In this document: in pieces, positions 6,487 to 13,909 of the stretch | Layout of the letters: each line of letters starts with the position of its first letter | How positions within the stretch are numbered: the first letter of the stretch is position 1 | Assembly (NCBI GenBank): GCA_903827075.1 | Contig: CAIKGX010000108.1 | Location: 1-13,909 of the forward strand | DNA length: 13,909 nt | From: an uncultured beta proteobacterium | Lineage (GTDB): Bacteria; Pseudomonadota; Gammaproteobacteria; Burkholderiales; Burkholderiaceae | Direction: 5' to 3' | Position numbers and translations under genes: made by a program | Notes under the pieces: generated by a model | The model's database searches: none | Told to the model about the DNA's origin: nothing | The model's input: the letters and a program-made list of their open reading frames with translations, nothing else

Positions 6487-7764
6487 ATGAAAATTCTTTT
6501 AGTTGGTTCCGGTGGACGTGAACATGCATTAGCTTGGAAATTGGCTCAATCACCCCAAGTGCAAACTGTTTTTGTTGCCCCAGGTAATGGCGGCACCGCA
6601 ACGGCTAAACCATCCGCTGCTGGTATTGAAAATCTCCCTATTTCTGATTTACAAGGGCTGGCTGATTTTGCCAAACGAGAAAACATTCACTTGACAGTAG
6701 TTGGCCCAGAAGCGCCTTTAGCAGCAGGCATTGTTGATATTTTTCGCGCTAATGGTTTGCGTATTTTTGGCCCCACTCAGTTGGCTGCTCAGTTGGAATC
6801 TTCTAAAGATTTTTCTAAAGCCTTTATGAAGCGCCATGGCATTCCCACGGCCGATTACCAAACTTTCTCGAGCACTCTTGAGGCACATGCTTATATTGAT
6901 GCCAAGGGTGCGCCAATTGTAATTAAGGCGGATGGTTTGGCTGCTGGTAAAGGCGTTGTGGTGGCTATGGATTTGGCCGAAGCCCATACTGCGGTTGATA
7001 TGATGTTGGCTGATAATAAATTTGGTAATGCGGGTGCCCGTGTCGTAATTGAAGAATTTCTGACCGGGGAAGAAGCGAGCTTCATTGTGTTGGTAGATGG
7101 TAAAAATGTATTAGCCTTAGCCACTAGCCAAGATCACAAGCGCCTTCTCGATGCCGACCAAGGACCGAATACTGGCGGGATGGGTGCTTACTCACCAGCC
7201 CCAGTTGTCACCCCAGAAATTCATGCGCGGGCATTACGTGAAGTCATCATGCCAACAGTTAAAGGTATGGCGTCTGATGGCTTACCTTACACCGGCTTTT
7301 TATATGCCGGCTTGATGATTTCTCCAGAAGGAAAAATCAAGTGCCTCGAGTTTAATTGCCGTATGGGCGACCCTGAAACACAACCCATTATGGCCCGTCT
7401 GCGTAGTGATTTAGTCAACGCACTAGATCATGCAGTCGATGGCACTCTAAACGAAGTTGATCTGGAATGGGATCGTCGCACCGCATTAGGCGTAGTCCTT
7501 GCAGCTTATAACTATCCTGATACCCCACGCAATGGCGATGTCATCACTGGCGTGCCAGCAGATACTGAAGATCAACTCACCTTCCATGCGGGCACCAAGC
7601 TTACGGACGGAAAGCTAATGACCTCTGGTGGACGTGTCATGTGCATAGTAGGTCTTGCAGATACCGTTCGTGGCGCTCAACAAAAAGCCTACGAATCTAT
7701 TTCCAAGATTCATTTTGATGGCATGCAATATCGTAAAGATATTGGCTATCGCGCCATTAAATAA
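6487..7764 (+). CDS. purD: Phosphoribosylamine-glycine ligase (GAR synthetase)
   Basis: PurD catalyses the second step of purine synthesis: ATP-dependent joining of glycine to 5-phosphoribosylamine to give glycinamide ribonucleotide. The 425-residue length matches the single-domain bacterial enzyme. The N-terminal domain starts MKILLVGSGGREHALAWKL. GPEAPLAAGI (73-82) lies in the substrate-binding region. The ATP-grasp domain shows IKADGLAAGKGV (146-157), the acidic IEEFLTGEEASF (188-199) and GPNTGGMGAYSP (226-237). The family signature LEFNCRMGDPETQ lies at 287-299, supplying metal-binding glutamate and asparagine. The ATG at 6487 has no strong Shine-Dalgarno sequence. The preceding 49 bases are pyrimidine-rich without a clear terminator, so cotranscription with yebC is likely but unproven. 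Other purine genes are not local. Confidence 0.97.
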   Translation: MKILLVGSGGREHALAWKLAQSPQVQTVFVAPGNGGTATAKPSAAGIENLPISDLQGLADFAKRENIHLTVVGPEAPLAAGIVDIFRANGLRIFGPTQLAAQLESSKDFSKAFMKRHGIPTADYQTFSSTLEAHAYIDAKGAPIVIKADGLAAGKGVVVAMDLAEAHTAVDMMLADNKFGNAGARVVIEEFLTGEEASFIVLVDGKNVLALATSQDHKRLLDADQGPNTGGMGAYSPAPVVTPEIHARALREVIMPTVKGMASDGLPYTGFLYAGLMISPEGKIKCLEFNCRMGDPETQPIMARLRSDLVNALDHAVDGTLNEVDLEWDRRTALGVVLAAYNYPDTPRNGDVITGVPADTEDQLTFHAGTKLTDGKLMTSGGRVMCIVGLADTVRGAQQKAYESISKIHFDGMQYRKDIGYRAIK

Positions 7765-7800
7765 ATCTATCCATTAGACCTACTCAACAATTCATCTTCC

Positions 7801-8736
7801 TTGTCATTTACTCCACATACTCAAATTGATATTGCCGCCCTAAAAGAATATTTTTTAGGTTTGCAAGATCGCATCACGACCGCCATGAGCGCTCTAGATG
7901 GCAAAGTATTTATTGCGGACAACTGGGAAAAACCAGAAGATAGCAAGCTCAAGGGTTATGGTCGTACCTGTATTTTGGATCACGGCAACATTCTAGAAAA
8001 AGGGGGGGTGGGCTTCTCGCACGTGCGCGGAGATCAAATGCCGCCCTCCGCTTCACATCATCGCCCTGAAGTAGCAGGTCGTAGCTTTGAGGCCATGGGC
8101 GTCTCTTTGGTCTTTCATCCTCATAATCCAAAAGTTCCCACAACTCATATGAATGTGCGCTGTTTTATTGCACAAGCTCCCGATAAAGAGCCTGTATGGT
8201 GGTTTGGAGGTGGCTTTGATTTAACGCCCTATTATGGTGTTGACGAAGACTGTAGGCATTTTCATCAGACGGCCAAAGATGCTTTGGATCCATTTGGAGA
8301 AGATCTATATCCCCACTTCAAAAAATGGTGTGATGAGTATTTTTACTTAAAGCATCGCGAAGAACCCCGCGGCATTGGTGGCGTGTTTTTTGATGACTTT
8401 AATGCCTTAGGTTTTGAGCAAAGTTTTGCGATGACTCGCGCAGTAGGCGATGCTTTCATCAATGCTTATCTGCCGATTGTGGAACGGCGCTATAAAGAGA
8501 GTTTTACCCCAGAAGAAAAATCCTTTCAGGAATACCGTCGCGGTCGCTATGTAGAATACAACTTGATTTTTGATCGGGGCACTATCTTTGGCTTGCACTC
8601 AGGCGGTCGTACGGAATCTATTTTGATGTCTATGCCTCCCGTGGTGCAATGGTGGTACAACTGGCAGCCAACTCCAGGCACCCCTGAAGCCAAGCTCTAT
8701 GAGTATTACCTTCAGCCCCGCGATTGGTTGGCTTAG
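7801..8736 (+). CDS. hemF: Oxygen-dependent coproporphyrinogen III oxidase, TTG start
   Basis: HemF converts coproporphyrinogen III to protoporphyrinogen IX by oxidative decarboxylation of two propionates using O2, a late haem-synthesis step that indicates aerobic life. The 311-residue protein aligns well with E. coli HemF (299) at an offset of ten. The histidines H106, H116, H155 and H185 correspond to E. coli H96, H106, H145 and H175. Strong motifs are GRSFEAMGVSLVFHPHNP, VWWFGGGFDLTPYYG (132-146), GIGGVFFDD and the C-terminal GGRTESILMSMPP. The start is TTG at 7801: upstream in the same frame is a stop at 7762-7764 with no ATG or GTG, and the next ATG (codon 29) would remove conserved N-terminal residues. 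No clear ribosome-binding site is present, so translation may be modest or coupled to purD 36 bases upstream. An A5G7 tract lies inside the gene at 7997-8008. Confidence 0.95.
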   Translation: MSFTPHTQIDIAALKEYFLGLQDRITTAMSALDGKVFIADNWEKPEDSKLKGYGRTCILDHGNILEKGGVGFSHVRGDQMPPSASHHRPEVAGRSFEAMGVSLVFHPHNPKVPTTHMNVRCFIAQAPDKEPVWWFGGGFDLTPYYGVDEDCRHFHQTAKDALDPFGEDLYPHFKKWCDEYFYLKHREEPRGIGGVFFDDFNALGFEQSFAMTRAVGDAFINAYLPIVERRYKESFTPEEKSFQEYRRGRYVEYNLIFDRGTIFGLHSGGRTESILMSMPPVVQWWYNWQPTPGTPEAKLYEYYLQPRDWLA

Positions 8737-8752
8737 TTTGACTTCCATCTCA

Positions 8753-9442
8753 ATGAGCAGCCCAAGAAAGATTGGCATTTTAGGTGGCACGTTTGACCCG
8801 CCCCATCTTGGGCACCTCAAACTTGCAGTGCATTTTGCAAAACTTCTCCAATTAGATGAATTACTACTTATTCCAAGTGGCGAGCCTTGGCAAAAAGAAT
8901 CTGGCATTACGCCAGCAGAAATTCGGTATCAATTAACCGAGGCAGCAGGAATCGATTTAGCTCGGGCATTTTTATATTTGAAGATTCCCACCCGAGTTGG
9001 GGTTGATCGGATTGAAATTGAGCGCTCAGGCGCAAGCTATGCAATTGATACCGCCAAAGCCTTAAGAGAGCGTTTTGGATCTGATGTAAGCCTCATTTGG
9101 CTAATGGGCGCTGATTCCCTGATTGAATTACCCACATGGAAATCTTGGAAAGAGTTGCTAGGATATGTGAACTTTGCTGTAGCTAACCGCCCTCCCCACC
9201 CCCTTAAACCTAAATTAAGCCCTGAATTTAAAGAATGGATTGCCATTCATCAAAGTATTGACGCATCCTCTCTTGAAAAAAGCCTTTTTGGCCGCATCTA
9301 TCTTGATGAAAGTCTGTCAATTAATCTATCGTCAACAGAACTTAGAAATGCGCTTGAATTACCACATCAGGCCTTGAATGCGTCAGAAGTCATTCCCTCA
9401 CATGTACTCGAAATCATCACAAATCTGGGCTTATACAAATAA
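8753..9442 (+). CDS. nadD: Nicotinate-nucleotide adenylyltransferase
   Basis: NadD transfers AMP from ATP to nicotinate mononucleotide, giving deamido-NAD in NAD synthesis. From the ATG at 8753 the product has 229 residues. It opens with the nucleotidyltransferase motif GILGGTFDPPHLGH (8-21), including the paired histidines of the HxGH-type active site. WLMGADSL (116-123) and LSSTELR (192-198), which corresponds to the ATP-binding ISxTxxR motif, follow. I chose 8753 because the motif then begins at the usual distance from the start and the gene lies 16 bases after the hemF stop. An in-frame ATG at 8699 would overlap hemF and add an unsupported tail, and TTG at 8738 is also possible. The gene begins the nadD-rsfS-rlmH-maf-rng block common in Burkholderiales. 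Confidence 0.93.
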   Translation: MSSPRKIGILGGTFDPPHLGHLKLAVHFAKLLQLDELLLIPSGEPWQKESGITPAEIRYQLTEAAGIDLARAFLYLKIPTRVGVDRIEIERSGASYAIDTAKALRERFGSDVSLIWLMGADSLIELPTWKSWKELLGYVNFAVANRPPHPLKPKLSPEFKEWIAIHQSIDASSLEKSLFGRIYLDESLSINLSSTELRNALELPHQALNASEVIPSHVLEIITNLGLYK

Positions 9443-9498
9443 TCAAGCTAAGATCACCCCTATATACAAAACATCAAAGAAAAAATAGTAGAGAAATT

Positions 9499-9888
9499 AT
9501 GGAATTAAAAAAATTACAGCGCGTCATTATTGATGCCTTAGAAGATGTTAAAGCGCAAGATATTCGCGTATATGACACTACCAAACTCAGCGACTTATTC
9601 GATCGCGTCATTATTGCTACCGGTACCAGCAACCGACAGACTCGCTCTCTGGCGATGTGCGTAAAAGAGGATGTAAACGCTAAAGGTGGGGAAGTTATTT
9701 CGGTAGAGGGTTTAGAAACCGGTGAGTGGGTCTTGGTAGATTGTGGCGATATTGTGGTTCATATCCTGCAACCCACATTGCGTGCTTACTACCAACTAGA
9801 AGGTATGTGGGGGGCTAAGCCCGTTCGCGTGAAGTTGGCTGGCGAAAAAGGTCTTGTCAAAGCCAGTGAACCTGACGACGAAGATTAA
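9499..9888 (+). CDS. rsfS: Ribosomal silencing factor RsfS
   Basis: RsfS (formerly YbeB, DUF143) binds ribosomal protein uL14 on the 50S subunit and blocks joining with 30S, lowering translation under starvation or in stationary phase. The 129-residue protein shows the family core: DIRVYDTTKLSDLFDRVIIATGTSNRQTRSLA near the N-terminus, GLETGEWVLVDCGDIVVHILQP in the middle, then YYQLEGMWG with the conserved tryptophan. The length is slightly above E. coli RsfS (105) because of a charged C-terminal tail ending EPDDED. The gap from nadD is 56 bases, long for this block. It contains TATATA at 9461-9466 without a good -35, so an internal promoter is possible but unsupported. Only a weak GAGA ribosome-binding candidate precedes the ATG. 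Confidence 0.94.
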   Translation: MELKKLQRVIIDALEDVKAQDIRVYDTTKLSDLFDRVIIATGTSNRQTRSLAMCVKEDVNAKGGEVISVEGLETGEWVLVDCGDIVVHILQPTLRAYYQLEGMWGAKPVRVKLAGEKGLVKASEPDDED

Positions 9889-9902
9889 TTCATAGTCGGC
9901 TT

Positions 9903-10346
9903 ATGCGCCTCACTATCGTTTCTGTTGGCCACAAAATGCCCGACTGGGTTGTTACTGCAACTGCGGATTACCTTAAGCGAATGCCGGCTGATTGCAGCAT
10001 TGAAATTAAAGAAATCAAACCTGACCTGACGCCCGCCAAAGAAGCCGTCAAAATTCTAGCCGCCATTCCTAAGGGTTCTCGCATCATTGCTTTAGATGAG
10101 CGCGGTAAAGATCAAACCACCCAAAATCTGGCTACTCAATTAGCTAACTGGAGGCAAGAAGGTTTTGATATCACTTTTTTGATTGGTGGTGCAGATGGCT
10201 TAGATGCTAGCCTGAAAGAGAATGCTCAAGCGATGTGGCGCCTTTCTAGCCTAACGCTTCCTCATGCCATGGCTAGAGTCTTGCTAGTAGAGCAACTATA
10301 TCGCGCCTGGACGATACTACAAGGTCACCCGTATCATCGTGAGTAA
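9903..10346 (+). CDS. rlmH: 23S rRNA pseudouridine-1915 N3-methyltransferase
   Basis: RlmH is a small SPOUT-class methyltransferase. It uses S-adenosylmethionine to methylate N3 of pseudouridine 1915 in helix 69 of 23S rRNA, acting on assembled 70S ribosomes. Visible hallmarks are the N-terminal GHKMPDWV, the knot segment ITFLIGGADGLD (about 89-100), LSSLTLPHAMARVLLVEQLYRAW and the invariant C-terminal HPYHRE. It has 147 residues against 155 in E. coli. By hand alignment the missing eight lie between EIK (about 36-38) and the IIALDERGK strand, the loop holding the RGK...EGE segment in E. coli. The start lies 14 bases after the rsfS stop. The pairing of rsfS and rlmH, both 50S-related, is a conserved neighbourhood. 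Confidence 0.94.
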   Translation: MRLTIVSVGHKMPDWVVTATADYLKRMPADCSIEIKEIKPDLTPAKEAVKILAAIPKGSRIIALDERGKDQTTQNLATQLANWRQEGFDITFLIGGADGLDASLKENAQAMWRLSSLTLPHAMARVLLVEQLYRAWTILQGHPYHRE

Positions 10347-10370
10347 GTTATCTCATTGCAAACTTTGTTT

Positions 10371-10994
10371 ATGTTCCCTTACATCTACCTCGCCTCACAA
10401 AGCCCTAGACGCCAAGAATTACTAAAGCAAATTGGGGTGCAATTTGAGTTACTCATTGCCAATCCTGGTGAAGATACAGAAAGCCTAGAAACGCCACTTC
10501 CCAATGAAAAAGCCCATGACTATGTCAAGCGGGTCACTTTCATTAAAAGCTCACTTGCACTAGCGCGTTGGACTAACAGTGGCAAGCCTTGGGCGCCGAT
10601 TCTGTGTGCCGATACCACGGTGAGTTTGCCCGGCACTACTACAGGAGAAATCTTAGGTAAACCCTCCGATGCTGCTGATGCCACACGAATTCTGGAAATG
10701 CTGAGCGGCAAAGTACACGAAGTTCTGACGGCTGTAGTGTTGATATTGAAGCCCGAAGAGAACCCCCTTTCTTTAGTCCAGATCTCTGAAGTCACGTTTT
10801 CTCATTTATCTCCAGAGCAGATTGCTAGTTATATTGCGAGTGGCGAGCCATTTGGCAAAGCTGGTGCCTATGGCATTCAAGGTCTTGGTGGTAGCTTTAT
10901 ACCCACGATTAAAGGGAGTTATAGCGGTATCATGGGTCTTCCTATTTTCGAGGTGAGCCAGCTACTGGATCACGCCAAAGTTGCCCGTATATGA
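10371..10994 (+). CDS. maf: Maf family nucleoside triphosphate pyrophosphatase (YhdE-like dTTP/UTP type)
   Basis: Maf proteins hydrolyse non-canonical or excess nucleoside triphosphates to monophosphates and pyrophosphate. The YhdE subgroup prefers dTTP and UTP. From ATG 10371 the product has 207 residues. It opens with the family motif IYLASQSPRRQELLK, followed by the catalytic aspartate in LCADTTVSL. The C-terminal GKAGAYGIQGLGGSFI and the GSYSGIMGLPIFE stretch match the YhdE type better than the m7GTP-specific YceF type. In-frame TTG codons at 10356 and 10365 would add five or two residues. I prefer the ATG because the conserved strand normally begins within a few residues of the start, though no ribosome-binding site decides it. 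The stop overlaps the rng start in ATGA, indicating coupled translation. Confidence 0.92.
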   Translation: MFPYIYLASQSPRRQELLKQIGVQFELLIANPGEDTESLETPLPNEKAHDYVKRVTFIKSSLALARWTNSGKPWAPILCADTTVSLPGTTTGEILGKPSDAADATRILEMLSGKVHEVLTAVVLILKPEENPLSLVQISEVTFSHLSPEQIASYIASGEPFGKAGAYGIQGLGGSFIPTIKGSYSGIMGLPIFEVSQLLDHAKVARI

Positions 10995-12454
10995 ACGAAG
11001 AGATTCTTATTAACATCACCCCCCAAGAAACCCGGGTGGCATTAATTCAGCAAGGAGCTGTTCAAGAGCTGCAAATTGAACGCACCCGGCAACGTGGCAT
11101 TGTCGGTAATATCTACCTTGCAAAAGTGGTTCGAGTGCTGCCAGGGATGCAGTCAGCCTTTATTGAAGTTGGTCTAGAGCGTACTGCTTTTATGCACGTA
11201 GCAGACATTACCCAAAATAATCCCCAAGCTCAAATTGAAAAACTGCTCTTTGAAGGGCAAAACGTTTTAGTGCAAGTCCTCAAAGATCCATTGGGGACTA
11301 AGGGGGCCCGTCTCACCACGCAGCTCAGTATTGCTGGCCGTAACTTGGTATATCTCCCGCCCGCAGGTACGGACGCAGCGGCTGAAAAATATATCGGCGT
11401 ATCACAACGTATCGATAAACAAGAGGAGCGTGATGCTATTAAGGCCCGCCTAGCTGGACTTATGCCCGCTGATGAAAAAGGGGGAATTATTGTGCGCACC
11501 AGCGCCCAAGATGCCAGTGATACTGAGCTAGAACATGATATGCATTACCTGCGCACGACCTGGGAAAAGATACGTGAAGCAGTAAACCATAAAGCGGCGC
11601 CCAGTCTGCTCTATCAAGATTTAAGCTTGGCAGAACGGGTTTTGCGCGACATTGCTGGTGAAGAAACTACGCAAATTCGTGTGGACTCCGCTGAGAACTT
11701 TGACAAGTTAACTGCCTTTACTACACACTACATGCCCAATCTTTTGGGCAAGCTCACCCTCCATCGTGGTGAACGCGCCCTCTTTGATTTATTTGATGTT
11801 GATACAGAAATTAATAAAGCCTTAGGTCGTCGGGTTGATCTTAAATCTGGCGGCTATCTGATGATTGATCAAACCGAATCCATGACAACAATTGACGTCA
11901 ATACCGGCAGTTATGTCGGTGCACGCAATCTCGATGACACGGTTTTTAAAACCAATCTGGAAGCTGCCCAAGCCATCGCGCGTCAACTACGCTTACGCAA
12001 TCTTGGCGGCATCATCGTCATTGATTTCATTGACATGATTGGCAAAGACCATCAGGAATCTGTCTTGCACGAGCTTAAGCGCAATTTAGAGCGCGATCAT
12101 GCCCGCACCTCAGTAAGCGAATTTTCTGCTTTAGGTTTAGTGGAGATGACTCGTAAACGCACCCGCGAATCCTTGGCACATATCACTTGTGAGCCCTGCG
12201 CTACTTGTTCTGGTAAAGGTGAAGTGAAAACAGCGCAGACGATTTGCTATGAGATATTACGTGAAATTGTACGGGAACATCGCCAGTTCAACCCCCGTGA
12301 GTTCAGAATTGTTGCTGCGCCAGATGTCATTGATTTATTTCTAGAAGAAGAAAATCAATTTCTTGCTCAACTAGGTGACTTCATTAGTAAACCTATTAAA
12401 CTTCAAGCGGAAGGCAGCTTCCGCCAAGAGCAATACGATATCGTTCTCAGTTAG
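10991..12454 (+). CDS. rng: Ribonuclease G
   Basis: RNase G is an endoribonuclease of the RNase E/G family. It acts on single-stranded A/U-rich RNA and matures the 5' end of 16S rRNA, besides helping decay some mRNAs. The 487-residue length matches E. coli RNase G (489) and lacks the long C-terminal scaffold of RNase E. An S1 RNA-binding domain covers about 37-120 (RGIVGNIYLAKVVRVLPGMQSAFIEVG). The DNase I-like catalytic part has metal-binding D302 (TIDVNTGS) and D345 (VIDFIDM), spaced as D303 and D346 in E. coli RNase E. The zinc-link cysteines C403 and C406 (CATCSGKG) follow, with extra C400. It overlaps maf by four bases and is the last gene of the plus-strand block. An rRNA-processing nuclease next to rsfS and rlmH fits a ribosome-themed operon. 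Confidence 0.96.
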   Translation: MNEEILINITPQETRVALIQQGAVQELQIERTRQRGIVGNIYLAKVVRVLPGMQSAFIEVGLERTAFMHVADITQNNPQAQIEKLLFEGQNVLVQVLKDPLGTKGARLTTQLSIAGRNLVYLPPAGTDAAAEKYIGVSQRIDKQEERDAIKARLAGLMPADEKGGIIVRTSAQDASDTELEHDMHYLRTTWEKIREAVNHKAAPSLLYQDLSLAERVLRDIAGEETTQIRVDSAENFDKLTAFTTHYMPNLLGKLTLHRGERALFDLFDVDTEINKALGRRVDLKSGGYLMIDQTESMTTIDVNTGSYVGARNLDDTVFKTNLEAAQAIARQLRLRNLGGIIVIDFIDMIGKDHQESVLHELKRNLERDHARTSVSEFSALGLVEMTRKRTRESLAHITCEPCATCSGKGEVKTAQTICYEILREIVREHRQFNPREFRIVAAPDVIDLFLEEENQFLAQLGDFISKPIKLQAEGSFRQEQYDIVLS

Positions 12455-12479
12455 ATCGAGTTCGTATTTGGTTTTTTAA
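12455..12479. other. Convergent gap between rng and the ABC transporter gene
   Basis: Only 25 bases separate the two converging stop codons. The plus strand has a T6 run ending at 12477, but I could not build a convincing GC-rich stem directly before it. No T-run serves the minus strand. Termination of rng may be Rho-dependent or rely on sequence inside the opposing gene. Confidence 0.35.
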
Positions 12480-13909
12480 TCACGCATTTGAGAACTGAAT
12501 TCGATGGAGGTTGGCATACAAGCCATCTTTTCCAATCAATTCTTCGTGTGAGCCATTTTCAACTACCTGACCGTGATCTAACACCACAATACGATCAGCA
12601 TGCTCAATGGTCGAAAGTCGATGGGCAATAATTAAGGTGGTTCTACCTGCCATTAATCGATCCAAAGCATCTTGTACTTGGCGTTCTGATTCAGAATCTA
12701 GGGCCGAGGTAGCTTCATCCAAAATTAAGATTGGCGCATCTTTATAAATCGCACGGGCGATTGCTAGTCTTTGCCGCTGACCACCAGAGAGTCGATTGCC
12801 GTTATTACCTACTGGTGTATCTATTCCTTCTGGCATTTCCTTTATCAAGGAGGCCAGGTTGGCCGCTTCAAGCGCCTCTATTACACGCCCCCGATCTACG
12901 CCCTTTTCACCAACTGCACCGTATGCCACATTAGCAGCAATCGAGTCATTAAACATGATCACGTCCTGGCTCACGAAAGCAATTTGGCGACGAACATCAG
13001 CTAACGCGATACCCTCCAAAGGAATCTCGTCTAAAAATATATGGCCGCTCGTTGGCTTAAAAAAGCGAGGTAACAAGTTCACCAGTGTGGACTTTCCTCC
13101 GCCTGACGGGCCCACAAAAGCAACTACTTCGCCTGGTTTAATGTTGAGATTGACCCCTACTAAGGCATCTTTTCGACCGTCTTCCTGTTGATAAGAAAAG
13201 CCCACATCTTCAAAACGAATAGCGCCCCTTGCTTTATCCAAGGCTTTCATATCACTCTTGCGAGATTCATCCTCCTCAAAAGGCTGATCCATAAGACCAA
13301 ATATCATTTCAGCTGCGGTAAGGCCGCGTTGCAATGGTTGGTTGATGTCCGCTAAATGCTTAATTGGTGATATCACTAACATCATTGCTGTCACAAAAGC
13401 CGCAAAACCACCGACAGTAGTGCCTTCGGTAGCTGACTGCATCAAGGCAATCACCAATACAATTGACAAAGCCATGGAAGCAATCAGCTGAGTAATCGGT
13501 TGATTAAGACCCCCAGCCACAGCAGATTTGAGGGCAAACTGGCGAAGACGTTCCGCTTTTTCCATAAAGCGGTTCATCTCATACTGTTCAGCACCGTGAA
13601 CCTTCACAATCTTGTAGCCTGCAGCAGCCTCCTCTACGATATAAGCCAACTCCGATGTCAGGCCTTGTTGCTCACGGTTGAGTGAGCGTAAGCGCTTATT
13701 AATCTTGCTCATCACAAAAGCAATAATCGGGAATATCATCAATACAACCAAAGTCAACTGCCAGTTTAAATAAATCAGATAACCAATCAATCCGACTACA
13801 GTCAAAGAATCTCTCACTAGGCTAATTAACATTCCACCCATAATGGAGAGCACATTATTCACCTCAAAAACCACCGCATTAATTAATTGAGATGCAGAAT
13901 TTTTTTGAA
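12480..13909 (-). CDS. msbA: MsbA-type lipid A export ABC transporter, 5' part outside the window
   Basis: MsbA is a homodimeric half-transporter that flips lipid A-core from the inner to the outer leaflet of the inner membrane, upstream of LptBFG. The frame is open to the right window edge; the residues before 13874 read QKNSASQLINAV, so the gene starts outside. About 476 residues are visible against about 582 in E. coli, so roughly the first 110-120 are missing. The remaining membrane domain includes TIxxLxIYLNWQLTLVV-like helices and the NQPITQLIASMAL segment. The ATPase domain has Walker A GPSGGGKST (codons at about 13085-13110), a Q-loop VSQD, the signature LSGGQRQR, Walker B ILILDEATSALD and H-loop histidine IIAHRLST. 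Other lipid or drug exporters of this ABC class are possible, but the QLIAS helix and overall fit favour MsbA. It converges with rng. Confidence 0.88.
   Translation of the reverse strand, partial: QKNSASQLINAVVFEVNNVLSIMGGMLISLVRDSLTVVGLIGYLIYLNWQLTLVVLMIFPIIAFVMSKINKRLRSLNREQQGLTSELAYIVEEAAAGYKIVKVHGAEQYEMNRFMEKAERLRQFALKSAVAGGLNQPITQLIASMALSIVLVIALMQSATEGTTVGGFAAFVTAMMLVISPIKHLADINQPLQRGLTAAEMIFGLMDQPFEEDESRKSDMKALDKARGAIRFEDVGFSYQQEDGRKDALVGVNLNIKPGEVVAFVGPSGGGKSTLVNLLPRFFKPTSGHIFLDEIPLEGIALADVRRQIAFVSQDVIMFNDSIAANVAYGAVGEKGVDRGRVIEALEAANLASLIKEMPEGIDTPVGNNGNRLSGGQRQRLAIARAIYKDAPILILDEATSALDSESERQVQDALDRLMAGRTTLIIAHRLSTIEHADRIVVLDHGQVVENGSHEELIGKDGLYANLHRIQFSNA

Noticed and set aside
8599..8907. 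102-codon minus-strand frame across the hemF/nadD junction
   Set aside because: It overlaps the conserved C-terminus of hemF and the active-site motif of nadD. Nothing in its composition suggests a real protein.
12464..12479. Possible intrinsic terminator with a T6 run after rng
   Set aside because: I could not form a convincing stem immediately before the T-run, so it is reported only as a gap.
12731..13191. Several plus-strand frames antisense to the msbA ATPase domain
   Set aside because: They mirror the Walker A to signature region of the ABC protein on the other strand, without start signals or family features.
1..13909. A novel defence, mobile or biosynthetic system
   Set aside because: All frames of credible length belong to well-known housekeeping families in a conserved order, with no integrase, transposase, repeat array or atypical composition block.

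Overview
This window looks like ordinary core chromosome of a betaproteobacterium in the Burkholderiaceae, most like a low-GC freshwater member such as Polynucleobacter. That placement is inferred from protein character, from the mid-40s GC judged by eye, and from gene order (yebC-purD-hemF-nadD-rsfS-rlmH-maf-rng, and pepA-holC divergent from lptFG). No database search was possible. I see no insertion sequence, phage gene, CRISPR array, toxin-antitoxin pair or sign of recent transfer. Coding density is very high and no gene-free stretch exceeds 300 bases.

Layout. Positions 1-2055 (minus strand) hold pepA (leucyl aminopeptidase) followed by holC (DNA polymerase III chi subunit, cut by the window's left edge). 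A 120-base divergent spacer with a short dyad separates them from lptF-lptG (2176-4448, plus strand), two translationally coupled membrane subunits of the lipopolysaccharide exporter. A short promoter region with three evenly spaced, alternately inverted hexamers leads into a CysB-type LysR regulator (4511-5452). A minus-strand tRNA-Leu(CAA) with encoded CCA lies at 5491-5575, between two small inverted repeats.

From 5718 to 12454 a plus-strand run of eight genes follows with short gaps or overlaps: yebC (translation factor), purD (purine synthesis), hemF (oxygen-dependent haem synthesis), nadD (NAD synthesis), rsfS (ribosome silencing), rlmH (23S rRNA methylation), maf (nucleotide pyrophosphatase) and rng (RNase G). 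The nadD-to-rng part is a housekeeping block around ribosome and RNA metabolism. At the right edge a convergent ABC transporter of the MsbA type (12480-13909, minus strand, N-terminus outside the window) completes the set. Together with LptF and LptG it points to a Gram-negative envelope: MsbA flips lipid A-core across the inner membrane and LptBFG then extracts it.

The points most worth a second look are regulatory or small-scale. They are the hexamer array over the cysB-like promoter, a substituted sulfate-contact position in that regulator, a shortened RlmH, an A5G7 tract inside hemF, non-ATG starts, and dyads flanking the tRNA. I did not find a previously undescribed multi-gene system here.
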